From Roseateles toxinivorans (lineage in GTDB: Bacteria > Pseudomonadota > Gammaproteobacteria > Burkholderiales > Burkholderiaceae_C): DNA of 64,000 nucleotides. The translations under genes and the position numbers were made by a program. The stretch is from contig NZ_SNXS01000003.1 in the NCBI RefSeq assembly GCF_004362525.1, positions 620,001-684,000 of the forward strand, read 5' to 3'. Under the pieces are notes generated by a model that saw only the letters and a list, made by a program, of their open reading frames with translations, was not told the origin of the DNA and searched no databases. Below, in pieces: positions 56,299 through 64,000 of the stretch; the stretch's first letter is position 1, and each line of letters starts with the position of its first letter.

Positions 56299-57642
56299 AT
56301 GATGGGACTCTTTAAACGCAATCCCCCCCCCGATCTCAGAGCGGCTGCGCCCGCCGTCAATGCACCCGATGCCCGCCAGTTGATAGGCTCGCTGTCGCAT
56401 CAGGCCTCGGTACTGGGCCGTGAGGCCGCCGAGGTGCGCGGCCTGATCGAAGACTCCAGCAAGCAGGCGCTGCAGCAGCTCGACACTGTTACCGCGCTGC
56501 AGACCCAGCTGGCCCAGGTCAACAAGGCCCAGCAGGGCATTGGCGAACACACCCAGGGCAGCAGCAGGGCGGTGAGTCAGGCGCGCCAGGCGCTGGAGGC
56601 CGTGGGCAAGGAAGTCGGCACCATTGTCGATACGCTCAAGCAGGTGGCCGAGGCCGCCGGCCAGATCACCCAGATTGCGGTGCAGACGCGGCTGGTGGCA
56701 TTCAATGCCTCTGTAGAAGCCAAGCGCGCCGGTGACGCGGGGCGTGGCTTCGGCGTGGTGGCCGATGCCGTCAAGGACCTGGCCGGCAAGGTCGAGACCT
56801 CGTCCAAGCAGATTCTCGGCACCCTGGGCAAGCTTGACGAGCGCATTGAGGCGCTGGCCCGCGAAATCCAGACTCAGAGCAACGCCGCCAAGCAGGGGCG
56901 TGTGCATCAGGCGCTGGCCCATGTGGAAGCCGGTGTTGCAGCCATTGTTGGCGCTGCCGAGAGCAGCCAGTCACTGTGCAACGAACTCAGCGGCGCAATG
57001 AGCGGCATGCAGGGCCAGGTGCAGCAGACCAGCAAGGCCCTGGGGCAGGCGCTGGGCCACAGCGAGACCTTTCTGAAGATCTCCGAGGACCTGCTCGAAA
57101 AGGTCGCCGAGAGCGGTTTCGAGACCGAGGACACGCCCTATATCCTGGCGGTTCAAGAGGCCGCAGCCGAGATCTCGGCCCTGCTGGAAGATGCACTGAA
57201 GCAATCGACCATCTCGGTGACCGACTTGTTCGACGAGCACTACCAGCCGATAGCCAGCACCAATCCGGCCCAGTTCATGAGCCGCTTCACCGGCCTGGCC
57301 GACAAGCTGTTCCCTCAGGTGCAGGAGCGCATGCTGAAATTCAGCAACAAGGTGGTGTTCTGCATCGCCGTCGACCGCAACGGCTATGTGGCGACGCACA
57401 ACAAGCAGTACTGCCAGCCCCAGCGCGGCGATCTTGCCTGGGACAGCGCCCACAGCCGTTACCGTCGCATCTTCAATGACCGCACCGGCCTGGCCTCGGC
57501 CCGCAACCAGCGGCCCTTCCTGCTGCAGACCTACCGACGCGACATGGGCGGCGGGCGCTTTGTGGTGATGAAGGAGCTGGCCGCGCCGATCAAGGTGCAG
57601 GGCAGGCATTGGGGTGGGGTGCGGCTCGCGTTCCAGTTCTGA
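56299..57642 (+). CDS. soluble MCP-like receptor with C-terminal sensor
   Basis: 447 residues without membrane segments. The order is reversed from normal receptors. The methyl-accepting signalling domain is N-terminal (about 40-200), with a divergent tip, QIAVQTRLVAFNASVEAKRA then GDAGRGFGVVADAVKDLAGK. A C-terminal domain (about 310-447) resembles a cytoplasmic Cache/PAS-like sensor (VVFCIAVDRNGYVATHNKQY, FLLQTYRRDMGGGRFVVMKE). It probably reports an internal condition to CheA. It lies 54 bases after fliA. The ATG at 56302 is an equally good start. Its stop is followed by a palindromic repeat. Confidence 0.85.
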   Translation: MMGLFKRNPPPDLRAAAPAVNAPDARQLIGSLSHQASVLGREAAEVRGLIEDSSKQALQQLDTVTALQTQLAQVNKAQQGIGEHTQGSSRAVSQARQALEAVGKEVGTIVDTLKQVAEAAGQITQIAVQTRLVAFNASVEAKRAGDAGRGFGVVADAVKDLAGKVETSSKQILGTLGKLDERIEALAREIQTQSNAAKQGRVHQALAHVEAGVAAIVGAAESSQSLCNELSGAMSGMQGQVQQTSKALGQALGHSETFLKISEDLLEKVAESGFETEDTPYILAVQEAAAEISALLEDALKQSTISVTDLFDEHYQPIASTNPAQFMSRFTGLADKLFPQVQERMLKFSNKVVFCIAVDRNGYVATHNKQYCQPQRGDLAWDSAHSRYRRIFNDRTGLASARNQRPFLLQTYRRDMGGGRFVVMKELAAPIKVQGRHWGGVRLAFQF

Positions 57643-57644
57643 CC

Positions 57645-57694
57645 GTAGCCCGGATGCAATCCGGGATCTTGGCCCCGGATTCCATCCGGGCTAC
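57645..57694. repeat. REP-like palindromic element, copy 3 (inverted layout)
   Basis: The same two half-palindromes as copies 1 and 2, but with arms exchanged: GTAGCCCGGATGCAATCCGG comes first (from 57645) and the CTAC-ended arm last (to 57694), with one base change (TCC for TGC in the core). It lies between the convergent soluble MCP and GGDEF genes. Its last bases (CTA at 57691-57693) are the stop codon of the GGDEF gene on the minus strand. Confidence 0.88.
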
Positions 57695-59502
57695 GCCAGG
57701 CAGGTTCTGTTCTTCCCCGTCCGCTTGGCCTCGTACAAGGCCATGTCGGAGCGGTCCAGCGCCTCGTCCAGCCGCTCACCGGGCCGGTACAGCGTGACGC
57801 CGGCCGAGAAGGTGACGAACACCGACTTGCCCTCGTGCATGAACAGGCCCGCGGTCAGCGAGCGCTGCAGCCTTGTCAGCACCTGCTGGGCCTCCGTCAG
57901 CGGCGTGTTGGGCAGCATGACGACGAACTCCTCGCCGCCGTAGCGGGCCACCATATCGCCGGGGCGCAGCGATTGCAGCACCTTCTCGGCCAGCGCCTTC
58001 AGCGCCACATCGCCCGCGGTATGGCCCAGCGTGTCATTGAGTTTCTTGAAGTCGTCCACATCAAGCAGGCCCAGTGCCAGCGGCGCGCCTTCGCGTTCCA
58101 GCTTGGCCTGCTCGACCTCGAAGGCGGCGACCAGGCCGCGGCGGTTGGCGACCTGCGTCAGCTGGTCGGTCGAGACCTCGTCGGAGAGCCGGCGCAGCTC
58201 GCCCTCCAGCTGGTTGACCCGTTCGGACAGCTCGGTCGCGCGTGAGTGCTCGGTGTGCAGGCGCTCCTGGGTCTGCTGCACCAGGCCCTGCACGCTGCGG
58301 CTCTCCTCGACCATCTCGCGCACGGCGCCGGTCAGGCTCTCCAGCGTGTCGGCCTTCTCGATCACCTCGGCATAGCGGCCGACGCTGAGACTGAAACGAT
58401 CGGTGTGCTGACCGAGCTCACCCAGCTCGCTGAGCATGCGCTGTATCAGGCCCTTCAGCGCATTGCGTGACTTGTTGCGGTCATCCCGGAGCGATTGCTG
58501 GCGCGCCCGTGTGCCGGCCAGCAGTTCGGACACCGAGCGGACGCCACGTGCGTTCAAGCCCTGCTCCAGCGTGTTGCGCATCGCGGCGGCCTGGCCCTGG
58601 GCCCAGCTGTCGTCCTCGGCCAGGTCGGCCAGGCTGGCTGTCAACTCGTGGCACAGGCTGCCCAGGGCGCCGAACAGATGGTGGCGGTGCTCCAGCAGCA
58701 GGCGCGCGCGGGCGCACAGCTGCTGCACCTCCTCGGCGCGCTCCGGTGTGGCCCCGTCCTGCAGCAGGCGCTTGTGCATCTGGTCGAGTTCGCGTGACAG
58801 CTCGGCGGCACGCGCGTCGTCGGCAGGCAGGGCCACCTGCACCGTGCCCTGCAGGCTGGCACTGACCTCGGGCCACTGCTGAGCGGGGGCGCTGGCGAGG
58901 CTGTCCTGCTGCACGAGGTCATCTGCGGCATCGATGGCAAAACGGCTGACCCGCGGCTCATCGTCCTGCGGGCCCAGCAGTGCATCCAGATCATCCTCGA
59001 TGCCGACCTTGGTGTCGGTCGAGTCATCGTCCCAGCTGTTCACCAGCTGCTTGATGCGTTGCAGCATGCGCTGCATGTCGCTGCTGCTGCCGTCGAGCAC
59101 TCGCTGCAGGCTGTCTTTCTTGCGCGCCGTCGTCCACTGCCGGCCGCCGCGCTGCACGCCGCGCACCAGGCGCTCGATCAGCTCGGCCAGGGCCTTGGCC
59201 TGCGGGCCGGGGCCGTCCAGCTCCAGCGCACGTTCCAGGTGTTGCTGGGCGCGGTCCCACTGACCGTCGCGCAGCGCCCTGGACAGATCCTCTCGCGCCT
59301 TGGCGTCGTTCAGGCTGAGGTTGACCAGCTTGTCCAGCAAGGGCTGTGCACGGGCCGGCAGGGCCGAGGGGCTGGCCCCATCGCCCTGCTCCTCGGCATA
59401 GGCGCGGGCATAGTTTTCGGGGGTGGGTTCGAGCTTGTCCAGTGCCAGACGGCGCAGCGCGCCCTTGGCCAACTGTGCTGGATGGGTACTGCGCTCGTCC
59501 AT
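57691..59502 (-). CDS. diguanylate cyclase with long helical N-terminal region
   Basis: 603 residues, soluble. The C-terminal ~165 residues form a GGDEF domain with DQLTQVANRRGL, LLDVDDFKKLNDTLGHTAGD and the active motif RYGGEEFVVMLP. The upstream ~430 residues are almost entirely helical, with an acidic middle (SWDDDSTDTKVGIEDD) and a long coiled coil just before the cyclase. I recognise no named sensor domain there. It starts 6 bases after the REC-GGDEF-EAL gene, in the same operon. The stop codon lies in a palindromic repeat, so the last residues (NRTCLA) may have been changed by its insertion. Confidence 0.9.
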   Translation of the reverse strand: MDERSTHPAQLAKGALRRLALDKLEPTPENYARAYAEEQGDGASPSALPARAQPLLDKLVNLSLNDAKAREDLSRALRDGQWDRAQQHLERALELDGPGPQAKALAELIERLVRGVQRGGRQWTTARKKDSLQRVLDGSSSDMQRMLQRIKQLVNSWDDDSTDTKVGIEDDLDALLGPQDDEPRVSRFAIDAADDLVQQDSLASAPAQQWPEVSASLQGTVQVALPADDARAAELSRELDQMHKRLLQDGATPERAEEVQQLCARARLLLEHRHHLFGALGSLCHELTASLADLAEDDSWAQGQAAAMRNTLEQGLNARGVRSVSELLAGTRARQQSLRDDRNKSRNALKGLIQRMLSELGELGQHTDRFSLSVGRYAEVIEKADTLESLTGAVREMVEESRSVQGLVQQTQERLHTEHSRATELSERVNQLEGELRRLSDEVSTDQLTQVANRRGLVAAFEVEQAKLEREGAPLALGLLDVDDFKKLNDTLGHTAGDVALKALAEKVLQSLRPGDMVARYGGEEFVVMLPNTPLTEAQQVLTRLQRSLTAGLFMHEGKSVFVTFSAGVTLYRPGERLDEALDRSDMALYEAKRTGKNRTCLA

Positions 59503-59508
59503 TGAGGG

Positions 59509-61752
59509 TCAGCGCGAGCCGCTGATCGGGGTGGCGCGCACGGTCAGGTCCAGAATGCCCTCGGCATTGGCCTGGGCAATCCAGGGCGCCTTGCGCGGCA
59601 GAATGGTCTGGCTGATCCACAGTTCCAGATCATCTGGCGGCAAGGGCTTGCTGAACAGAAAGCCCTGCATCACCGAGCAACCCAGACGGTGCAGCACCTC
59701 CATCTGGCGCAGTGTCTCGACACCCTCGGCAATCACGCGCAGGCCCAGCGACCGGGCCAGGGCGATGATGGCGGTGACGACGGCCGAACTCTGCGGCGTG
59801 ATGCCCAGATCGCGCACAAAACTGCGGTCGATCTTCACCTCGGAGATCGGCAGGGTGGTCAGATAGGCCAGAGAGGAGTAGCCGGTGCCGAAGTCGTCGA
59901 TCGAGATCTCGACGCCGACCTCGTTCAGGCGGTGCAGCGAGGGGATCACGTTCTGCAGGTCCTTCATCAGGCCCGTCTCGGTGATCTCCAGCTGGATCGC
60001 GCGGTGCGGCACGCCATAGGTGCTGACGCACTGGTGGATGTGTTCGACCAGATCCGAGCGCTCGAAAAGCCGGTTGGGCAGATTCACCGCGATCGAATCG
60101 CTGAAGCCGAAGTTGATCTGCCAGATCTTGGCCTGGCGGGCGGCCTCGCGCAGCGCCCATTCGGACAGCGGCACGATCAGGCCGGTCTCCTCGGCCAGCG
60201 GAATGAAGTCACCCGGCGGCACCAGCGTGGGCCCGCGCTGCCAGCGCATCAGCGCCTCGACGCCGACCATGCGGGCGGCGCGCACGTCGATCTTCGGTTG
60301 ATAGTGCAGCACCAGCTCGTTGCGCTCGATCGCCTTGTGCAGCGCGCTTTCCAGCTCCAGCTTCTCGCGGCCGCGGCCGGCCAGCTGCGGGCTGTACAGC
60401 ACCGAGGCGTTGCGGCCCTGCGACTTGACGGCATACATCGCCACGTCGGAGTTGCGCAGCAGATCGGCCATCGTGATGCCATCGCGCGGATAGATGGCGA
60501 TACCGACGCTGGCGGTGACGAAACACTCCTGGCCGGCGATGAAGATAGGCTCGCGCAGCGCTTCAAGCACGCGCTGGGCGACGCGCTCGGCATCGCGCTC
60601 GTCTATCACCTCGGGCAGCAGGGCAACGAATTCGTCGCCGCCCAGCCGGCCCACGGCTTCGAGCGTGCGGTGCGAACGGCCACCGACCGACTCCAGCATG
60701 CCCTCCATCACCGTGTCGGAGTGGCGCACGCAGCCGCGCAGGCGGCGCGCCACCTCCATCAGCAACTCGTCACCGGCGCTGTGGCCCAAGGTGTCATTGA
60801 TGATCTTGAAGCGGTCCAGGTCGATCAGCAGCAGGCCGACCTCATGGCCCATGCGGCGAGCCTGCTCGATCGCCCGCTCGGTGCGCCAGATCAGCTGGCG
60901 GCGGTTCGGCAGCCCGGTCAGTGCGTCGAAATTGGCCAGCTGGCGGATCTTGTCCTCGGCCATGCGGCGGTCGGTCACGTCCTGGACGATGCCGGTGTAG
61001 CCGCTGGCGTTGCCCTGTTCGTTGAACTCGGGCTCGGCCTCGATGTGGATGATGCGCGAGCGCCCGTCCAGCAGGGTCACGGCCAGGTCGGTGACCAGCA
61101 CCGAGTTGTGCGCTATCACGTCGCGCAGTAGGCGCAGGAAGAGCGCACGGTCGTCGCGGCCGACCATGCGCATCACGCCGATGAAGTCCAGCGAGTCGCC
61201 GGGCCCATGGCCGAACACGCGCACCGCTTCGGCCGCCATCTGGAAGCCGGCTGTGCCACCGCGCCGCCATTCGAAGCTGCCCATGCGGGCCAGGTCTTGC
61301 GCGCGCGCCAGCCGCGCCTTGCTGCGCTCCAGCTCGATGCGGGTGCGCGAGGAGCGCAGCAGATAGCGCAGGCGCCCGGCCAGCAGACTCCATTGGTTGG
61401 ATTTGACGAAGAAGTCGGTGGCGCCCACCTGGTAGGCGCGGTTGATCGAGGTGTCGTCGTCCAGGCCGGTCAGCATCAGCACCGGGATCGACTCGAAGCC
61501 GGGCATGTCGCGCAGGCGCATGCAGGTCTGGAAGCCGTCGGGCTCGGGCATCATGGCGTCGAGCACGATGATGTCGGGCGACCACTCACTGATCATGGTC
61601 AGTGCCTGCTCGCCACTGGACGCTTCGGTGATGTGGAAGCCGCGCTCGCGCAGGGCGATCGCCGTCAGCAACAGGTTCACCTCGTCGTCATCGACAAGCA
61701 GCACCCGGGGCTGTTCTGTGCCTTCCTCATCCATATCGTCACGTGCACTCAT
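59509..61752 (-). CDS. REC-PAS-GGDEF-EAL response regulator
   Basis: 747 residues. An N-terminal receiver domain has phospho-acceptor Asp65 in [18 protein letters not shown]-like domain (about 160-265, ending [19 protein letters not shown]) is followed by GGDEF with intact [12 protein letters not shown] and EAL with [12 protein letters not shown] and [15 protein letters not shown]. About 20 extra residues ([20 protein letters not shown]) sit just before the GGDEF loop, an unusual place. Its ATG overlaps the stop of the hybrid kinase (ATGA), marking that kinase as its phosphodonor. The direction of c-di-GMP change cannot be predicted. Confidence 0.93.
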   Translation of the reverse strand: MSARDDMDEEGTEQPRVLLVDDDEVNLLLTAIALRERGFHITEASSGEQALTMISEWSPDIIVLDAMMPEPDGFQTCMRLRDMPGFESIPVLMLTGLDDDTSINRAYQVGATDFFVKSNQWSLLAGRLRYLLRSSRTRIELERSKARLARAQDLARMGSFEWRRGGTAGFQMAAEAVRVFGHGPGDSLDFIGVMRMVGRDDRALFLRLLRDVIAHNSVLVTDLAVTLLDGRSRIIHIEAEPEFNEQGNASGYTGIVQDVTDRRMAEDKIRQLANFDALTGLPNRRQLIWRTERAIEQARRMGHEVGLLLIDLDRFKIINDTLGHSAGDELLMEVARRLRGCVRHSDTVMEGMLESVGGRSHRTLEAVGRLGGDEFVALLPEVIDERDAERVAQRVLEALREPIFIAGQECFVTASVGIAIYPRDGITMADLLRNSDVAMYAVKSQGRNASVLYSPQLAGRGREKLELESALHKAIERNELVLHYQPKIDVRAARMVGVEALMRWQRGPTLVPPGDFIPLAEETGLIVPLSEWALREAARQAKIWQINFGFSDSIAVNLPNRLFERSDLVEHIHQCVSTYGVPHRAIQLEITETGLMKDLQNVIPSLHRLNEVGVEISIDDFGTGYSSLAYLTTLPISEVKIDRSFVRDLGITPQSSAVVTAIIALARSLGLRVIAEGVETLRQMEVLHRLGCSVMQGFLFSKPLPPDDLELWISQTILPRKAPWIAQANAEGILDLTVRATPISGSR

Positions 61753-64000
61753 TGGGTTTCCGACAAAAGGGCCTGCAGTGCAAGGCGCACACGCGCCACA
61801 TCCGACTGCATGCCGTCCAGCAACGCCTCCAGGCCCTCGACCTGACCGTCACGCGCCAGCTGCTCTATTTCAGCACAGCGCCTGGACAAATCCAGGGCGC
61901 CGATGCTCGCCGAGGACGACTTTAATGTATGAGCGACGTGACGTATGGCCGCTAAATTGGGTACTTCGGTGCGGGCCGCCTGCAAATCGGGCATCAGCCG
62001 GTCGAGCGAACCCAGAAAGGCCGTGGCCACCCGGGCCAGCAGGCGGTTGTTGCCGCTGGGGTCGAGCTCGCGCAGGCGGTCCAGCGCATGGGCGTCCAGG
62101 GTGATGGCGCTGGCGGTCAGGGAATGGGGTGCGTTCATGGCAAACAGTCCATCACTCAGGGTACTTGATTCCGCGGCCGCGACGTCGGCATCGGCGCTGA
62201 GGCCCGAGGCAAGCAGGCAACGTGCCAACAGGTCTTGCAGCTGCCGCTGGCGAAAGGGCTTGGACAGATAGTCGTCAAAACCCAGACCGCGCAGCCGCGT
62301 CTCGTCGCCGCCCAGGGCGTTGGCGGTCACTGCTGCCACCTTGGTCTGGGGCGGGGTGCGGAAGGGAAAGCGCGTACTCGGACCGCGCCTGAACCAGCCC
62401 AAGGCCTCGATGCCGTCCATGCCGGGCATTTGTATGTCCATCATCACCAGATCGAACTCATGCTCACACAGGGCCTTCAGACCGCTCAGTGCGTCTGAAC
62501 TCAGTTCCACCTGGCAACCGAGTTGGGCAAGCATTTGGCTGATGACTTCCTGATTGACCGGATTGTCCTCGATTACCAGCACGCGGAAATTCAGATTTCC
62601 CCGCAGCTGGGTGATGGCGGCAGCCATCGGCTGCTGACCCAGCAGGGCCAGGCGCAGCTCCTCCCGGCGCAGCGGCTTGCCCAGCACCCGGTGGTAGCCG
62701 GCGGCCAGTGCTCGGTGCTGCAGTATGCCGTCGGCCTGTGTCGACAGCAGCAGCCAGCGGGTGGTGCCGAGCAGGCCTTGCGTGCGGACGGTCTGCATCA
62801 AGTCCAGGCTGTCCGAGGCACCCAGATCGAGCAGGGCGAGTTCGAAGCTGCGCTCCCTGTCCTGCAGCAGGCGCACAGCGGCTTCGGCGTCTGCGCCCAG
62901 GCTGACCTGATAACCCCATTGCTCCAGTTGCCCCTTCAGGATCTGGCCGCTGCTGTCGTGCGCATGCACGATCAGGGCGTGGCCGGCAGCGCCCAGCCGG
63001 ATCGTCGGCCGGATTGGCAATCCGGTTCGCGGCTCCGCCGAGCGCACGGCCAGGCTGAAGACGAACTGCGAGCCCTGGCCGGGGCGGCTGTGCACCGAGA
63101 TCTGCCCGCCCATCAACTCGACCAGCTGACGGGAGATGGCCAGGCCCAGGCCGGTGCCACCGTAGCGGCGCGACAGGCTGCCATTGGCCTGGGTGAAGGC
63201 GGTGAACAGCCGGGGCTGCACGTCCGGGGCGATACCGATGCCGGTGTCTATGACCTGGAACTCCAGCATCCAGTGGCCTGATTCGCCCTCGAAGCCGTCC
63301 AGCTGTATCAGCACCTCACCGCTGTCGGTGAACTTGATCGCGTTGGCGATCAGGTTGATCAGCACCTGGCGCAGACGCAGCGCATCGCCGTGCACCAGCT
63401 CGGGCAGGCCCGGGCGCTCGCGGAAGTTCAGCTCCAGGCCTTTCTCATAGGCGCGTGGGGCCAGCATCTCCAGGGTGTCTTCGACCACGGCACGGAGCTC
63501 GAAATCGGCATGCTCCAGCTCCAGTTTGCCGGCCTCGACCCGCGACAGGTCCAGGATGTCATTGATGATGCGCAGCAGCGTCTCGCCCGAACGGTGCACC
63601 GCCTTGGCATAGCGCGACTGCTGGGCGCTCAGCGTCGTGCCGATCAAGAGCTCGCTCATGCCGAGGATGCCGTTCATCGGCGTGCGGATCTCGTGGCTCA
63701 TATTGGCCATGAACTCGCTCTTGGCCAGGCTGGCCGCCTCGGCCAGGTCACGGGCACGTTGCAGTTCGCGCTGCCGCTCGTGGGCTTCGGTGACGTCACC
63801 GACCATGCCGTAGATCCTCGATTGGCCCGGGGCGCCGTGGGGCTGGATGCGGGTGCGCAGCCGCATCCAGCGCTGGCCCTTGGCCGGGTGCATGATGCGA
63901 ATGACGATGTCCACCGGCTTATGCTGGGCCTCGCTGCTTTGCTGTGCGAGCCGCTGGTCGTAGAGCTTGAGGTCGTCGGGGTGCACGCGGCTGCGGATGA
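61749..64000 (-). CDS. hybrid histidine kinase with REC-REC-HPt, 5' end missing
   Basis: At least 749 residues. The frame is still open at the window end, and the GTG at 63986 lies inside a PAS domain ([14 protein letters not shown]). Domains in order: PAS end; coiled coil; HisKA with [19 protein letters not shown]; HATPase ([30 protein letters not shown]); a degenerate receiver ([14 protein letters not shown]); an intact receiver ([29 protein letters not shown]); and a C-terminal HPt with [13 protein letters not shown]. This is a BarA/RpfC-type phosphorelay. The HPt would pass phosphate to the overlapping REC-GGDEF-EAL protein. Confidence 0.93.
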   Translation of the reverse strand, partial: IRSRVHPDDLKLYDQRLAQQSSEAQHKPVDIVIRIMHPAKGQRWMRLRTRIQPHGAPGQSRIYGMVGDVTEAHERQRELQRARDLAEAASLAKSEFMANMSHEIRTPMNGILGMSELLIGTTLSAQQSRYAKAVHRSGETLLRIINDILDLSRVEAGKLELEHADFELRAVVEDTLEMLAPRAYEKGLELNFRERPGLPELVHGDALRLRQVLINLIANAIKFTDSGEVLIQLDGFEGESGHWMLEFQVIDTGIGIAPDVQPRLFTAFTQANGSLSRRYGGTGLGLAISRQLVELMGGQISVHSRPGQGSQFVFSLAVRSAEPRTGLPIRPTIRLGAAGHALIVHAHDSSGQILKGQLEQWGYQVSLGADAEAAVRLLQDRERSFELALLDLGASDSLDLMQTVRTQGLLGTTRWLLLSTQADGILQHRALAAGYHRVLGKPLRREELRLALLGQQPMAAAITQLRGNLNFRVLVIEDNPVNQEVISQMLAQLGCQVELSSDALSGLKALCEHEFDLVMMDIQMPGMDGIEALGWFRRGPSTRFPFRTPPQTKVAAVTANALGGDETRLRGLGFDDYLSKPFRQRQLQDLLARCLLASGLSADADVAAAESSTLSDGLFAMNAPHSLTASAITLDAHALDRLRELDPSGNNRLLARVATAFLGSLDRLMPDLQAARTEVPNLAAIRHVAHTLKSSSASIGALDLSRRCAEIEQLARDGQVEGLEALLDGMQSDVARVRLALQALLSETQ

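Noticed and set aside
1-64000. CRISPR arrays, insertion sequences, prophage or integron
   Set aside because: No regularly spaced direct repeats, transposase or integrase genes, or attC-like sites were seen. Repeated DNA in the MCP genes is due to homologous domains.

Overview
The window is 64 kb of high-GC DNA. It most resembles a motile, aerobic freshwater or soil betaproteobacterium of the order Burkholderiales, in the Rubrivivax/Leptothrix/Roseateles part of the order. The reasons are the FlhD/FlhC master regulator next to motAB-cheY-cheZ, the flhB-flhA-flhF-flhG-fliA block, the flagellin-fliD-fliS-fliT-ycgR order and many c-di-GMP enzymes. The assignment to order is inference from gene content and protein style. 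I saw no transposase, integrase, phage gene or CRISPR array.

Layout. (1) 1-9.6 kb, accessory genes: the 3' part of a BTAD/ATPase/TPR regulator, a small unknown gene, tRNA-Gly(CCC), an MHYT-GGDEF-EAL protein, a LigB/DODA-type dioxygenase and an FtsX-type ABC permease. (2) 9.7-21.3 kb, chemotaxis, all on the minus strand: a CheZ-like protein, cheY, cheA, MCP, cheW and three more MCPs. cheR, cheB and cheD are absent here. (3) 21.6-25.7 kb: a receiver-histidine kinase plus NarL-type regulator pair, then a decayed locus made of a broken CHASE8-GGDEF cyclase, a broken TonB-dependent receptor and a surviving YfiR-like gene. (4) 25.7-37.7 kb, flagellar basal body, switch and export apparatus: fliR-Q-P-O-N-M-L and fliK-J-I-H-G-F on minus, fliE divergent on plus. 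(5) 37.8-44.2 kb: two type IV pilin-like genes, ycgR, fliT, fliS, fliD and two short flagellins. (6) 44.8-49.6 kb on plus: flhD, flhC, a membrane methyltransferase, motA, motB, a second cheY and canonical cheZ. (7) 49.7-57.6 kb on plus: flhB, flhA, flhF, a degenerate flhG, fliA and a soluble MCP. (8) 57.7-64 kb on minus: a hybrid kinase (cut by the window end), a REC-GGDEF-EAL regulator and a GGDEF protein.

How it works together. FlhDC is expected to switch on the structural operons and fliA, and FliA (sigma-28) then the late genes. Good sigma-28 promoter matches are readable upstream of motA, fliD, fliS and the second flagellin. The fliS match would place fliT, ycgR and the two pilin genes in the late class. 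At least four c-di-GMP enzymes or remnants plus the YcgR brake surround the motility genes, so the island looks like a motility/second-messenger control region.

The most interesting items are: the short CheZ-like protein that keeps the D-x3-Q phosphatase signature; the FlhG homologue without a P-loop; the decayed YfiR-type locus; the methyltransferase tightly coupled to flhC and followed by a chain of hairpins; the pilin pair in the flagellar late operon; and a palindromic repeat found at three convergent gene ends, one copy of which supplies a stop codon.
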